A DNA stretch of 8,146 nt from an uncultured bacterium (GTDB lineage: Bacteria; Bacillota; Clostridia; Oscillospirales; Acutalibacteraceae): contig CAMFFI010000040.1 in the NCBI GenBank assembly GCA_945949625.1, positions 1-8,146 on the forward strand. The letters run 5' to 3'. The notes below the pieces were generated by a model. The model had not been told where the DNA came from, ran no database searches, and saw only the letters and a list, made by a program, of their open reading frames with translations. Made by a program: the position numbers and the translations under genes. Positions 1 to 6,989 of the stretch are shown piece by piece (position 1 is the first letter of the stretch; the number at the start of each line of letters is the position of its first letter).

Positions 1-1
1 A

Positions 2-1639
2 ATGACAAGGGAAGAAATAAGGCACATTGCCCTTAACTGCCCCATAGAGCTTGAGGTGTTTGTCCACGGCGCTTTATGTATGTGCATATCGGGACAATGC
101 TATTTTTCTGCAATGTTAGGCTCAAGGAGCGGCAGCCGAGGTGCCTGTGCCCAGCCTTGCCGACTGCCCTTTTCCGTTGGAAATTTTAAAGACGGAAACG
201 CTTTAAGCCTTAAGGACAACAGCCTTGTTGACTATATAACCGAGCTTCAGGAAATGGGCGTTGCTTCTGCAAAAATTGAAGGAAGAATGAAACGTCCCGA
301 ATATGTTGCCTCGGCGGTTACAGCCTGTAGGGAAAGCAGAGATTTGGGTTTTGTTACCGATGAAACAAAGGAGCTTTTAACCTCGGTTTTTTCAAGAACA
401 GGCTTTACCGATGGCTATTATACAGGCAAACGGGGCTATGATATGTTCGGTACACGTCAGAAGGAGAACGTGGTTGCCGCCAATGATAAGCTGTTGGCAA
501 AAATAAGAAATCTTTATAAGGACGAAACTCAAAGGGTGGGCATATCATTTGATTTTTCGGCAGAAATTAATAAAAAACCGAGGCTTGTTGTATCAGACGG
601 GAAAAATACGGTTAGAATAACAGGTGAAAACCCTTGTGAAAAAGCCGTCAGCAAGCCTTTGTCACAGGAAAAATGTATTGCTCAGCTTAAAAAAACAGGC
701 GCCACACCTTATTTTGCAAAGGAAATAAATTGCAGTCTGGAAAAGGACGTTACAATGCCTCTTTCCGCATTAAATAAAATCAGGCGGGACGCTCTTGAAA
801 AGCTGTCAGACCTTCGCATACAGCGTACAGATTACAGGCTGTTTGAGGAAAACCTCAGTCTTAACTTTGAAAAAGGCGGAAGAAGGCTTACAAAAAAATA
901 TGCAAAGGTTAAAAGTACAGATTTAGGCAACGCTTTTAAAGAGTTTGACTTGGTTTTTGTGCCGTTGTTTTCAGAAAATGAAAAGGTTAAAAAGCTGATT
1001 AATGAAGGCTTTAAAATCGGCGCCGAAATTCCTCCTGCAATGTTTTCCTCAGATAAAAAAATCGCCGAAAAGCTGAAAGAAATGAAAGCCTTAGGGATAA
1101 ACCATGTATATTGTTCAAACATAGGCGCCGTTTATATTGCAAAGCAGGAAAATATGAAAATTCACGGCGGTTTCAGACTGAATTTTACAAACACTCTTGA
1201 CCTTTTATGGGCGGAGAAATACGGCTTTGAGGATACGGAGCTGAGCCTTGAGATTACTCTTGAACAGGCAAGACTTTTAGGCGGAGCAATTCCTGCCGGC
1301 ATTGTAAGCTACGGCTATCTGCCCTTGATGATAAGCAGAAATTGTCCCAACAAAAGCAGAAATATAAGCTGTAAGCAGTGCGGCGGAATGTCTAAAATGC
1401 AGGATAGATTAGGTAAAAAATTCATATTGATGTGTGACAAAACAGCAACAGAGGTGCTTAACTGCGTTCCTCTGAAAATGCTTGACAAGCTTGACGAGTT
1501 TAAAAATTTAAGTTTTCACACTCTTGCTTTCACTGTGGAAAACTATGTGGAAAGTGTGGAAAAATACGAGGATTTAAACAGTAATTTACTGTTTTCAAAG
1601 GATTTTACCCGTGGATTGTATTTCAGAGGGGTAAAATAA
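2..1639 (+). CDS. U32 family protein with C-terminal DUF3656-type region (RlhA/TrhP-like), 5' partial
   Basis: The window shows the last 545 residues; the reading frame is open to the left edge and the first ATG is an internal methionine. Near residues 18-36 lies an almost exact U32 signature (E-x-F-x2-G-A-L-C-x4-G-x-C), followed by C49 and C53. The usual N-terminal barrel half is therefore missing, by my estimate 150 or more residues. A second cysteine group (C448, C457, C460, C478) lies near the C-terminus after the DUF3656-like stretch that includes PLSALNKIRRDAL. The family was named peptidase U32, but the characterised E. coli relatives RlhA and TrhP hydroxylate 23S rRNA C2501 and tRNA uridine 34, and conserved cysteines are thought to matter for this. 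A cytoplasmic RNA-hydroxylation role is therefore likelier than proteolysis, but the substrate cannot be told from sequence. The gene ends at TAA and is followed by an AT-rich gap before dut. Family assignment is firm; exact function is not. Confidence 0.5.
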   Translation: MTREEIRHIALNCPIELEVFVHGALCMCISGQCYFSAMLGSRSGSRGACAQPCRLPFSVGNFKDGNALSLKDNSLVDYITELQEMGVASAKIEGRMKRPEYVASAVTACRESRDLGFVTDETKELLTSVFSRTGFTDGYYTGKRGYDMFGTRQKENVVAANDKLLAKIRNLYKDETQRVGISFDFSAEINKKPRLVVSDGKNTVRITGENPCEKAVSKPLSQEKCIAQLKKTGATPYFAKEINCSLEKDVTMPLSALNKIRRDALEKLSDLRIQRTDYRLFEENLSLNFEKGGRRLTKKYAKVKSTDLGNAFKEFDLVFVPLFSENEKVKKLINEGFKIGAEIPPAMFSSDKKIAEKLKEMKALGINHVYCSNIGAVYIAKQENMKIHGGFRLNFTNTLDLLWAEKYGFEDTELSLEITLEQARLLGGAIPAGIVSYGYLPLMISRNCPNKSRNISCKQCGGMSKMQDRLGKKFILMCDKTATEVLNCVPLKMLDKLDEFKNLSFHTLAFTVENYVESVEKYEDLNSNLLFSKDFTRGLYFRGVK

Positions 1640-1805
1640 GTAAAAATTTGTTAAAATCTTTATTGGAATTATTTTAAAGAATTAATATAAAAATTTAAAA
1701 TTCTATTTTGGTAAAATAAAAAAGTTTTACTTTCTTTTGAATAATTTTTTACAAGAATAATAAATTTATTTTGCAGGATAAAATAAAAAACTTGCAGAAA
1801 GAGAG
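1640..1805. other. AT-rich intergenic region upstream of dut
   Basis: This 166-base gap is strikingly AT-rich compared with the flanking genes and holds no convincing coding sequence. It contains a possible promoter (1663-1691), several all-AT inverted repeats, and two copies of TTGCAG (1771-1776 and 1792-1797) whose starts are 21 bases apart. An 8-bp AT-only inverted repeat (TTTATTTT at 1765-1772, AAAATAAA at 1780-1787) sits just before the dut ribosome binding site. No GC-rich stem followed by a T run was seen, so termination of the upstream U32 gene here is uncertain. Confidence 0.5.
1663..1691 (+). promoter_or_regulatory. Candidate sigma-A promoter for dut
   Basis: TTGGAA at 1663-1668 and TATAAA at 1686-1691 are separated by 17 bases, which is ideal spacing for the housekeeping sigma factor. 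They match the consensus at 4 of 6 and 5 of 6 positions. The surrounding sequence is so AT-rich that a chance match is quite possible. If real, it would give a leader of roughly 110 bases before dut. Readthrough from the U32 gene is the alternative. Confidence 0.5.
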
Positions 1806-1811
1806 ATGCAT

Positions 1812-2258
1812 ATGCTTTCAAAACTAAAGGTAAAAAAACTAAGAGAAAACGCAAAGCTGCCCTCAAGGGCAACCTCAGGCTCTGCCGGAATGGATTTGTA
1901 TGCCTGCATAGACTCCCTGGTAACTCTAAAGCCTGGGGAGCTGAAAATAATTCCTACGGGAATAGCCATAGCCCTGCCTGATGCAAGCTGTGCCGCTTTT
2001 ATTTATGCCAGAAGCGGACTGGGCGTAAAGCACGGCATTTGTCTTTCAAACGGAGTAGGCGTTATCGACAGCGATTACCGGGGCGAAATCTGCGTTGGCC
2101 TTTGTAATGTTTCAAAGGAGGATTACACAATCAAGCCTTTTGAAAGAATTGCCCAGATGGTAATTGCACCGGTATATACCCCAAGGCTTACGGAATGTGA
2201 CAGCCTTGATGAAACAAAGCGCGGAACGGCAGGATTTGGTTCAACAGGAAAAGACTGA
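1812..2258 (+). CDS. dut: Deoxyuridine 5'-triphosphate nucleotidohydrolase (dUTPase)
   Basis: This cytoplasmic enzyme hydrolyses dUTP to dUMP and pyrophosphate, keeping uracil out of DNA and supplying dUMP for thymidylate synthesis. All five motifs of the homotrimeric dUTPase family are present in order (numbered from the ATG at 1812): AGMDLYA at 25-31, ARSGLG at 66-71, GVIDSDYRGEI at 83-93, ERIAQMVI at 111-118, and the glycine-rich arm RGTAGFGSTG at 137-146. By alignment with the E. coli enzyme, the first Asp of IDSDY (residue 86) is the likely catalytic base and the following Tyr stacks on the uracil. The 148-residue length is normal. There are two in-frame ATGs, at 1806 and 1812. The purine-rich AAAGAGAG at 1798-1805 touches the first but sits 6 bases before the second, so I prefer 1812; the difference is two residues. 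The gene is complete and appears functional. Confidence 0.5.
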   Translation: MLSKLKVKKLRENAKLPSRATSGSAGMDLYACIDSLVTLKPGELKIIPTGIAIALPDASCAAFIYARSGLGVKHGICLSNGVGVIDSDYRGEICVGLCNVSKEDYTIKPFERIAQMVIAPVYTPRLTECDSLDETKRGTAGFGSTGKD

Positions 2259-2264
2259 TTTCTG

Positions 2265-2293
2265 TTGAAATGGAATGTGAAATAATATATAAT
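2265..2293 (+). promoter_or_regulatory. Strong sigma-A promoter of the mreBCD-PBP2 operon
   Basis: TTGAAA (2265-2270) and a perfect TATAAT (2288-2293) are separated by exactly 17 bases. Transcription should start near 2299-2301, giving a leader of about 40 bases that ends in the ribosome binding site GAAGGAG (2323-2329), 9 bases before the mreB ATG. The -35 box begins only 6 bases after the dut stop, so mreB can be expressed independently of dut. This is the best promoter in the window. Confidence 0.5.
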
Positions 2294-2338
2294 AAAGGGT
2301 ACAATTTCATAAGCTCTAACAAGAAGGAGTAGAATCAG

Positions 2339-3349
2339 ATGTTTTCATTTTCAAAAGATGTAGCAATAGATTTAGGCACGGCAAATACCCTTGTATGCGT
2401 AAAAGGCAGGGGCATAGTTTTAAGAGAGCCGTCTGTCGTTGCAATCGACGCACAGACCGAGGCTGTAATCGCCGTAGGAAAAGAAGCAAAGGATATGATA
2501 GGCAGGACCCCCGATTCAATAATTGCGGTAAGGCCTTTAAAGGACGGAGTAATTGCAGATTTTGACGTAACCTCTGCAATGCTTAAGCACTTTATCAGGA
2601 AAGCCGTAAAGACAGGAGCTTTCTCAAAGCCCAGAATTATTATATGTATGCCTTCGGGAGTTACAGAGGTGGAGAGAAACGCCGTAGAGGACGCAGCCTA
2701 TCAGGCAGGCGGAAAGCAGGTTGAGCTTGTTGAGGAGCCAATGGCGGCGGCAATCGGCGCAGGACTTCCCGTTGACGAGCCTGTGGGAAGCCTTGTGGTT
2801 GACATCGGCGGCGGAACCTCCGAGGTTGCGGTAATTTCTCTGGGAGATATTGTCACATCCTGTTCCGTAAGGGTTGCAGGCGATAAATTTGACGAGGCTA
2901 TAATTAATTATATAAAGAAGGAATATAATCTTATAATAGGAGAACGCACCGCCGAAGCCATAAAAATCGGCATAGGCTCGGCTTTTCCTTATGAAGATGA
3001 GCAAAGTATGGTTGTTAAGGGCAGGAATGTTGTTGACGGCTTGCCAAAGGACGTTACCGTTACTGCCGAAGAAATAAGGGACGCCTTAGCCGAGCCCTTA
3101 ATGACAATCGTTGAAGCAATTAAATCCACCCTTGAAAAAACTCCTCCTGAGCTTTCCGCCGATATTATAGATTCGGGAATAATGCTTACAGGCGGCGGAG
3201 CCTTATTAAGAGGAATCGATATGCTTGTAATGCAGCAGACGGGTATGCCGGTGCATACTGCGGCAAAGCCTTTGGAATGTGTTGCAATCGGCGCAGGCAG
3301 AAAGCTGGGCTTTACTGTTGACGAAAGAATTTCCTCACGGAAAAAATAA
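2339..3349 (+). CDS. mreB: Rod shape-determining protein MreB (bacterial actin homologue)
   Basis: MreB polymerises on the inner face of the membrane and positions the peptidoglycan elongation machinery that keeps cells rod shaped. The 336-residue product has normal family length and every actin-fold nucleotide-binding element: phosphate-1 loop DLGTANT (11-17), the VEEPMAAAIG segment with the catalytic Glu region (131-140), phosphate-2 loop DIGGGTS (155-161), and the adenosine motif LTGGGALLRGID (283-294). The short N-terminal MFSFSKD matches the usual membrane-touching leader of MreB proteins. The start is supported by GAAGGAG 9 bases upstream. It is the first gene of the elongation operon, downstream of its own promoter, and a stem-loop separates it from mreC. 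The paralogues Mbl and MreBH are very similar, but position directly before mreC and mreD favours MreB proper. Confidence 0.5.
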   Translation: MFSFSKDVAIDLGTANTLVCVKGRGIVLREPSVVAIDAQTEAVIAVGKEAKDMIGRTPDSIIAVRPLKDGVIADFDVTSAMLKHFIRKAVKTGAFSKPRIIICMPSGVTEVERNAVEDAAYQAGGKQVELVEEPMAAAIGAGLPVDEPVGSLVVDIGGGTSEVAVISLGDIVTSCSVRVAGDKFDEAIINYIKKEYNLIIGERTAEAIKIGIGSAFPYEDEQSMVVKGRNVVDGLPKDVTVTAEEIRDALAEPLMTIVEAIKSTLEKTPPELSADIIDSGIMLTGGGALLRGIDMLVMQQTGMPVHTAAKPLECVAIGAGRKLGFTVDERISSRKK

Positions 3350-3365
3350 ATTTTGTTTAACATCA

Positions 3366-3401
3366 GGGAGCAAGGTTTAGTGATTTATAAACTTTGTACC
3401 C
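3366..3401 (+). other. Stem-loop between mreB and mreC
   Basis: Within the 76-base mreB-mreC gap, GCAAGGTTTA (3370-3379) pairs with TAAACTTTGT (3388-3397) around an 8-base loop, with two G-U pairs. After one A-A mismatch the stem continues with GGG (3366-3368) pairing to CCC (3399-3401). There is no T run downstream, so it is not a normal intrinsic terminator. It ends 11 bases before the mreC ribosome binding site. It could act as an RNA processing or stability element that sets MreB above MreC, but that is inference. Confidence 0.5.
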
Positions 3402-3425
3402 GGTATTTATCTGAGGAGGTATGTA

Positions 3426-4313
3426 ATGAAAAAGCTGATAAAAACAAAAAGCTTTAAGTTTTTTGCCGTTACTGTCGGTGCAATTTGCTTGGTTTCGGCT
3501 ATCTGCAATTTCGGCTATCCTTTTTTATCAACTGCCGCAAATACGGTTACCAAAGGACTTTCACAGGTTTCTGCGGCAACGTCGGCAAGTCTTGACCAAC
3601 CCTCCTATGAGGAGCTTAAACAGGAAATTGAAAAGCTTAAGCAGGAAAATTCCCGGTTAAGAACCGATCTTGCGGATTATTACGATTTAAAGGAAGAAAA
3701 CGAAAAGCTCTGGAAATTTTACGACATAAAAAAAGAAAATCCACAAAATACTTACGTCCCTTCAACTGTTATCAGACGTGACGCAAACAGCGATTTCTAT
3801 TCCTTTACAATAGACGCAGGCGCGTCCCTTGGAATTGAAGTAAACGACCCTGTGATTACCGAAAACGGACTTGTGGGAATAGTTGTTCAGTGCGACGCAT
3901 CTACAAGTAAGGTAAAAACAATTCTTTCTCCAGAAATCAAGGTTGGCGCTGTCGATAAAAAAACAAACGACAGCGGCGTTATTGCAGGCAGTGCGTCATA
4001 TTGCGACGATAACCTGACCTTGCTTACAAAAATTCCCTCGGAAAATAAAATCAAGGAGGGCGATTTAATCGTTACCTCCGGAGTGGGCGGACTTTTTCCG
4101 GGAAAAACTGTAATAGGACAGGTAAAGGAGCTTTCCTATGATGAGTATGACGCCTCAAAATATGCAGTAATTCAACCCTATGAGGATATCAGAAGGGTAA
4201 CAAACGTACTTGTTATAACGGACTTCAGCACACAGGGACAAATCTCCCTTGAAAAAGCAGAAAATTCAGCAAAGAACCAACAGCAGTCAACAGATAAAAA
4301 AACAGGCGGTTAA
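3426..4313 (+). CDS. mreC: Rod shape-determining protein MreC
   Basis: MreC is a bitopic membrane protein that links cytoplasmic MreB to the extracytoplasmic domain of PBP2 and activates it. The 295-residue product shows the family architecture: a basic cytoplasmic start, one membrane segment (about 11-33), a coiled coil (about 60-103, rich in Glu, Lys and Leu), then the two-part beta-barrel domain (about 108-268) with conserved ENGLVGIV (146-153) and GDLIVTSGVGGLFPG (212-226). The last 25 or so residues are a polar, Gln/Lys/Ser-rich tail that is probably disordered. The start is well defined by GAGGAGGT (3413-3420), 5 bases before the ATG. An ATG-TAA pair at 3421-3426 directly after the ribosome binding site is too close to be used. 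The TAA stop overlaps the ribosome binding site of mreD. Confidence 0.5.
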   Translation: MKKLIKTKSFKFFAVTVGAICLVSAICNFGYPFLSTAANTVTKGLSQVSAATSASLDQPSYEELKQEIEKLKQENSRLRTDLADYYDLKEENEKLWKFYDIKKENPQNTYVPSTVIRRDANSDFYSFTIDAGASLGIEVNDPVITENGLVGIVVQCDASTSKVKTILSPEIKVGAVDKKTNDSGVIAGSASYCDDNLTLLTKIPSENKIKEGDLIVTSGVGGLFPGKTVIGQVKELSYDEYDASKYAVIQPYEDIRRVTNVLVITDFSTQGQISLEKAENSAKNQQQSTDKKTGG

Positions 4314-4322
4314 GGTGAGAAT

Positions 4323-4829
4323 ATGGAAAAAAAGCTTACGGTTTTAAGGTATATTTCCTATTCCTTTGAAATACTTATTCTTTATATTTTGCAGGGAACT
4401 CCGTCATTGATTCCTGAGATTTTCGGCGGCAAGCCGGTACTTCTTATATGTGTTGCTCTGACGTTTGCCGCTTTTGAAAAAGAACTTCCCGCAATGTTTT
4501 TCGGTCTTGCCTGCGGAATAATGTGCGATTTGGGAATATCAAACACAATCGGTTATTTTTCTGTGATTTTAACGGCGGTGTGCTATTTTGAAGCATTGCT
4601 TTTTAAATCCGTAATTGTAAAAAACTTTTTTAATACTATGCTTTACTGCCTGTGCGGCTGTGCGACAATAATCTGTTTTTACTTTTTGATTTTTTACATT
4701 TTTAGGGGTTACGGAAACGCTTTTTATTACTTCCTTAATCACTATGTTTCAAGAATTGTTTACACCTTTTTGTGTTGCATTCCCGTATATTTTATAAATA
4801 AATTTCTTTATACTCAGATTTCAAAATAA
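4323..4829 (+). CDS. mreD: Rod shape-determining protein MreD
   Basis: MreD is a multi-pass inner membrane protein of the elongasome that binds MreC and tunes PBP2 activity. The 168-residue product is very hydrophobic, with about five or six predicted membrane segments (roughly 10-27, 38-53, 56-75, 77-97, 104-127 and 145-160). It contains the GLACGIMCDLG stretch (61-71), which resembles the conserved G-x3-G-x3-D-L motif of MreD. MreD diverges quickly in sequence, so the assignment rests on topology, length, this motif and its place between mreC and PBP2. Translation starts 9 bases after the mreC stop; AAGGTGAG (4312-4319), which overlaps that stop, is the ribosome binding site, suggesting translational coupling. 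Six cysteines sit in or near the membrane segments, more than I would expect, with no known meaning. Confidence 0.5.
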   Translation: MEKKLTVLRYISYSFEILILYILQGTPSLIPEIFGGKPVLLICVALTFAAFEKELPAMFFGLACGIMCDLGISNTIGYFSVILTAVCYFEALLFKSVIVKNFFNTMLYCLCGCATIICFYFLIFYIFRGYGNAFYYFLNHYVSRIVYTFLCCIPVYFINKFLYTQISK

Positions 4830-4878
4830 ATATTAATCTGCCTGAAATATAAATTGTCGGAAAGGACGGTGACCTTGA

Positions 4879-6927
4879 ATGTCAAGAGCAAAGGATAAAA
4901 AGAAAAAAGAAAAAAACATTTCAAAGTTCAGATTTGTTGTTTGCATTTCAATTGTAGCCGTTATTTTTTCAGCGTTTATTGTAAGGCTGTTTATGTGGCA
5001 GATTGTAAACGGAGAAACTTACAGGAATATTGCAGTAAGCAGTACCAGCTATACGGAAAAAACAGACGCGCCCAGAGGCGAAATTCTTGACAGAAACGGA
5101 AACGGACTAACCGTAAATAAAACCTGCTATAAAATGGTACTTAACCGGCTTTATATTGATATGGATAATATTAATCAGATTATTGAAAGACTTGTTTCCT
5201 ATATGGACGCAAGAGGTGAAAAATGGCAGGACGTTTTGCCTGTTATTGTTTCGGGCAACGGAAGATTTTCCTTTAAGCCTGAAAGTGAACAGGAGGTAAA
5301 CCTGCTTAAATCGGAGGAATTTTTAAATCTTGAAGATACCGCTGACGCTTCCGTCTGTATAGAGGAGCTTTCAAAAAGATATAATGCAGAAAACATTACA
5401 GATAAAAAAGTGCTTAGGAATGTGCTTTCCGTGCGCTATAATATGGAAAAGAACAGCTTTTCAAATACAAATCCCTACGATTTTGCGTTGGATATAAGCT
5501 CGGAAATGGTTTCAATTATAAGTGAGAATTTTCAGAATATAAGCGGAGTGGAGGTTAAAACATACCTTGAAAGGTCAAATCCCGACCCGGATATTGCACC
5601 TCACTTATTAGGAGCGTTAGGCTCAATAAGTCAGGAGGAATATAACGAAAAAACCGAGCAGGGCAAGGTTTACAGCTATACGGACAAAATCGGAAAATTC
5701 GGAATTGAATCTGCCTTTGAGGATACCTTAAAGGGACAGTCGGGTACAAAAATCGTAGAAAAAAATTCCGACGGTACCGTTGTAAGAGAGGTTAAAAAAA
5801 CCGACGCAAAGCCCGGCAATACCGTATATCTTACAATCGACAGCAAAATTCAGAACGCCGCCAATAAGGCTCTTGAAGAAAACGTAAAGGCAGCCGCCGA
5901 AAGAGGCAAAAGTCTTTCATCGGAATACGGTGAAAAGGGCTACGGCGAGGACTGCCGTGCAGGTGCGGCGGTTATGCTTTCAGTAAAGGATTTTTCCGTT
6001 CTTGCAGCGGCAAGCTATCCAAGCTATGATTTGGAAAAGTACAGCGAATATTCGGATTATTATGTAAAGCTTGAAACAGATGAAGAAAATTCTCCGCTAT
6101 ATGACAGGGTGTTTAACGGCACATTTGCTCCAGGTTCAATTTTTAAGCCCTGCGTTGCCTGTGCGGCGCTTGAAGAGGGTGTTGTTACAAAAGACACCTT
6201 GATTAACTGCACAAAGTATTACGACTACTACAAAACCGACCCGGTTGCCTGTATGGGAACTCACGGAAACCTGAACATATTTTCTGCATTGACTGTGTCC
6301 TGCAACTATTTTTTTGCAGAAACAGGCAGACGTCTGGGCATTGACACTATGTATTTATACGCAGAAAAATTCGGCTTAGGCGAAAAAACAGGAGTAGAGA
6401 TAAGCGAAAACACAGGCACTCTTGCAGGAAGAGATTCAACAGGCTGGACAGGAGGAAATACGGTACAGGCGGCAATCGGACAAAGCGACAACGCCTTTAC
6501 TCCCGTACAGCTTGCCACCTATGCGGCGACTGTGGCAAACAACGGCACAAGGCTGAAAACTCACCTTGTCAGCAAAATTACGGATTATCAGAGGAAAAAT
6601 GTTATTGAATACAACAACCCCGACAATCCTCAAACGGTTGATGTTGCAGATATATCTGCTGAAAATATGGAGCTTGTCCAAAGCGCTATGCGAAATGTAG
6701 CCTCAAGTCCCGAGGGTACTGCTTATTCGGTATTCGGAAATTACAAGGTAAAAATAGCCGCAAAAACCGGAACGGCTGAAAACGCAGGCTCGGACCATAC
6801 AACCTTCATTTGCTATGCACCCTATGATAAGCCTGAGGTTGCATTTGCGGTAGTGCTTGAACACGGTGCAAAGGGTACCTATTCAATGAACGTGGCAAAG
6901 GCCATGCTTGACGCATATTTCGGATAA
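4879..6927 (+). CDS. mrdA: Class B penicillin-binding protein 2 (elongation-specific peptidoglycan DD-transpeptidase)
   Basis: This enzyme cross-links peptidoglycan stem peptides outside the membrane during side-wall growth, and is the target of some beta-lactams. The 682-residue product has a Lys-rich cytoplasmic start, one membrane anchor (about 17-38), an N-terminal dimerisation domain beginning with the conserved APRGEILDRNG (64-74), and a C-terminal transpeptidase domain. The catalytic motifs are intact: S420-I-F-K423 (acylated serine), S474-C-N476 and K629-T-G-T632. The protein ends shortly after the transpeptidase domain, with no PASTA repeats, which argues against a SpoVD/PBP2x-type division or spore enzyme. 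Its place directly after mreD supports an elongation role with MreC as activator. The start is supported by AAGGACGGTGA (4862-4872). It is the last gene of the operon; no rodA follows in this window. PbpA is an alternative name in Firmicutes. Confidence 0.5.
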   Translation: MSRAKDKKKKEKNISKFRFVVCISIVAVIFSAFIVRLFMWQIVNGETYRNIAVSSTSYTEKTDAPRGEILDRNGNGLTVNKTCYKMVLNRLYIDMDNINQIIERLVSYMDARGEKWQDVLPVIVSGNGRFSFKPESEQEVNLLKSEEFLNLEDTADASVCIEELSKRYNAENITDKKVLRNVLSVRYNMEKNSFSNTNPYDFALDISSEMVSIISENFQNISGVEVKTYLERSNPDPDIAPHLLGALGSISQEEYNEKTEQGKVYSYTDKIGKFGIESAFEDTLKGQSGTKIVEKNSDGTVVREVKKTDAKPGNTVYLTIDSKIQNAANKALEENVKAAAERGKSLSSEYGEKGYGEDCRAGAAVMLSVKDFSVLAAASYPSYDLEKYSEYSDYYVKLETDEENSPLYDRVFNGTFAPGSIFKPCVACAALEEGVVTKDTLINCTKYYDYYKTDPVACMGTHGNLNIFSALTVSCNYFFAETGRRLGIDTMYLYAEKFGLGEKTGVEISENTGTLAGRDSTGWTGGNTVQAAIGQSDNAFTPVQLATYAATVANNGTRLKTHLVSKITDYQRKNVIEYNNPDNPQTVDVADISAENMELVQSAMRNVASSPEGTAYSVFGNYKVKIAAKTGTAENAGSDHTTFICYAPYDKPEVAFAVVLEHGAKGTYSMNVAKAMLDAYFG

Positions 6928-6952
6928 AATAATTTTCATTTAAACCAACAAC

Positions 6953-6987
6953 AAACCCACGCTGTAAAAAATACAACGTGGGTTTTT
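6953..6987 (+). terminator. Intrinsic terminator of the mreBCD-PBP2 operon, probably bidirectional
   Basis: AAACCCACG (6953-6961) pairs perfectly with CGTGGGTTT (6977-6985). After one C-A mismatch the stem extends with TGTA (6963-6966) pairing to TACA (6972-6975), leaving a loop of five A. A T run (6983-6987) follows, so termination of + strand transcripts 26 bases after the PBP2 stop is expected. On the - strand the same stem is followed by a weaker T-rich stretch (TTTGTTGTTGGTTT), so it may also end the convergent transcript of the small gene. Confidence 0.5.
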
Positions 6988-6989
6988 CT

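Noticed and set aside
832..1122. Minus-strand 96-codon open frame inside the U32 gene
   Set aside because: Its low-complexity Phe/Ser/Leu composition is what antisense of a Lys/Glu-rich coding sequence gives; no ribosome binding site or family resemblance.
1694..1740. Possible intrinsic terminator after the U32 gene (GTAAAA pairing with TTTTAC, then a T-rich tail)
   Set aside because: The stem is only six pairs and almost entirely A-T, within sequence where such repeats are expected by chance.
2624..3363. Minus-strand open frames opposite mreB (126 and 124 codons)
   Set aside because: They lie inside a fully convincing mreB gene, have no recognisable domain, and look like frame shadows of it.
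3421..3426. Minimal start-stop ORF (ATG TAA) overlapping the mreC start
   Set aside because: It begins immediately after the GGAGGT sequence with no spacing, so ribosomes should select the ATG at 3426 instead; the overlap is probably chance.
4879..6927. SpoVD/PBP2x-type division or sporulation penicillin-binding protein
   Set aside because: No PASTA repeats follow the transpeptidase domain and the gene directly follows mreD, which fits an elongation PBP2.
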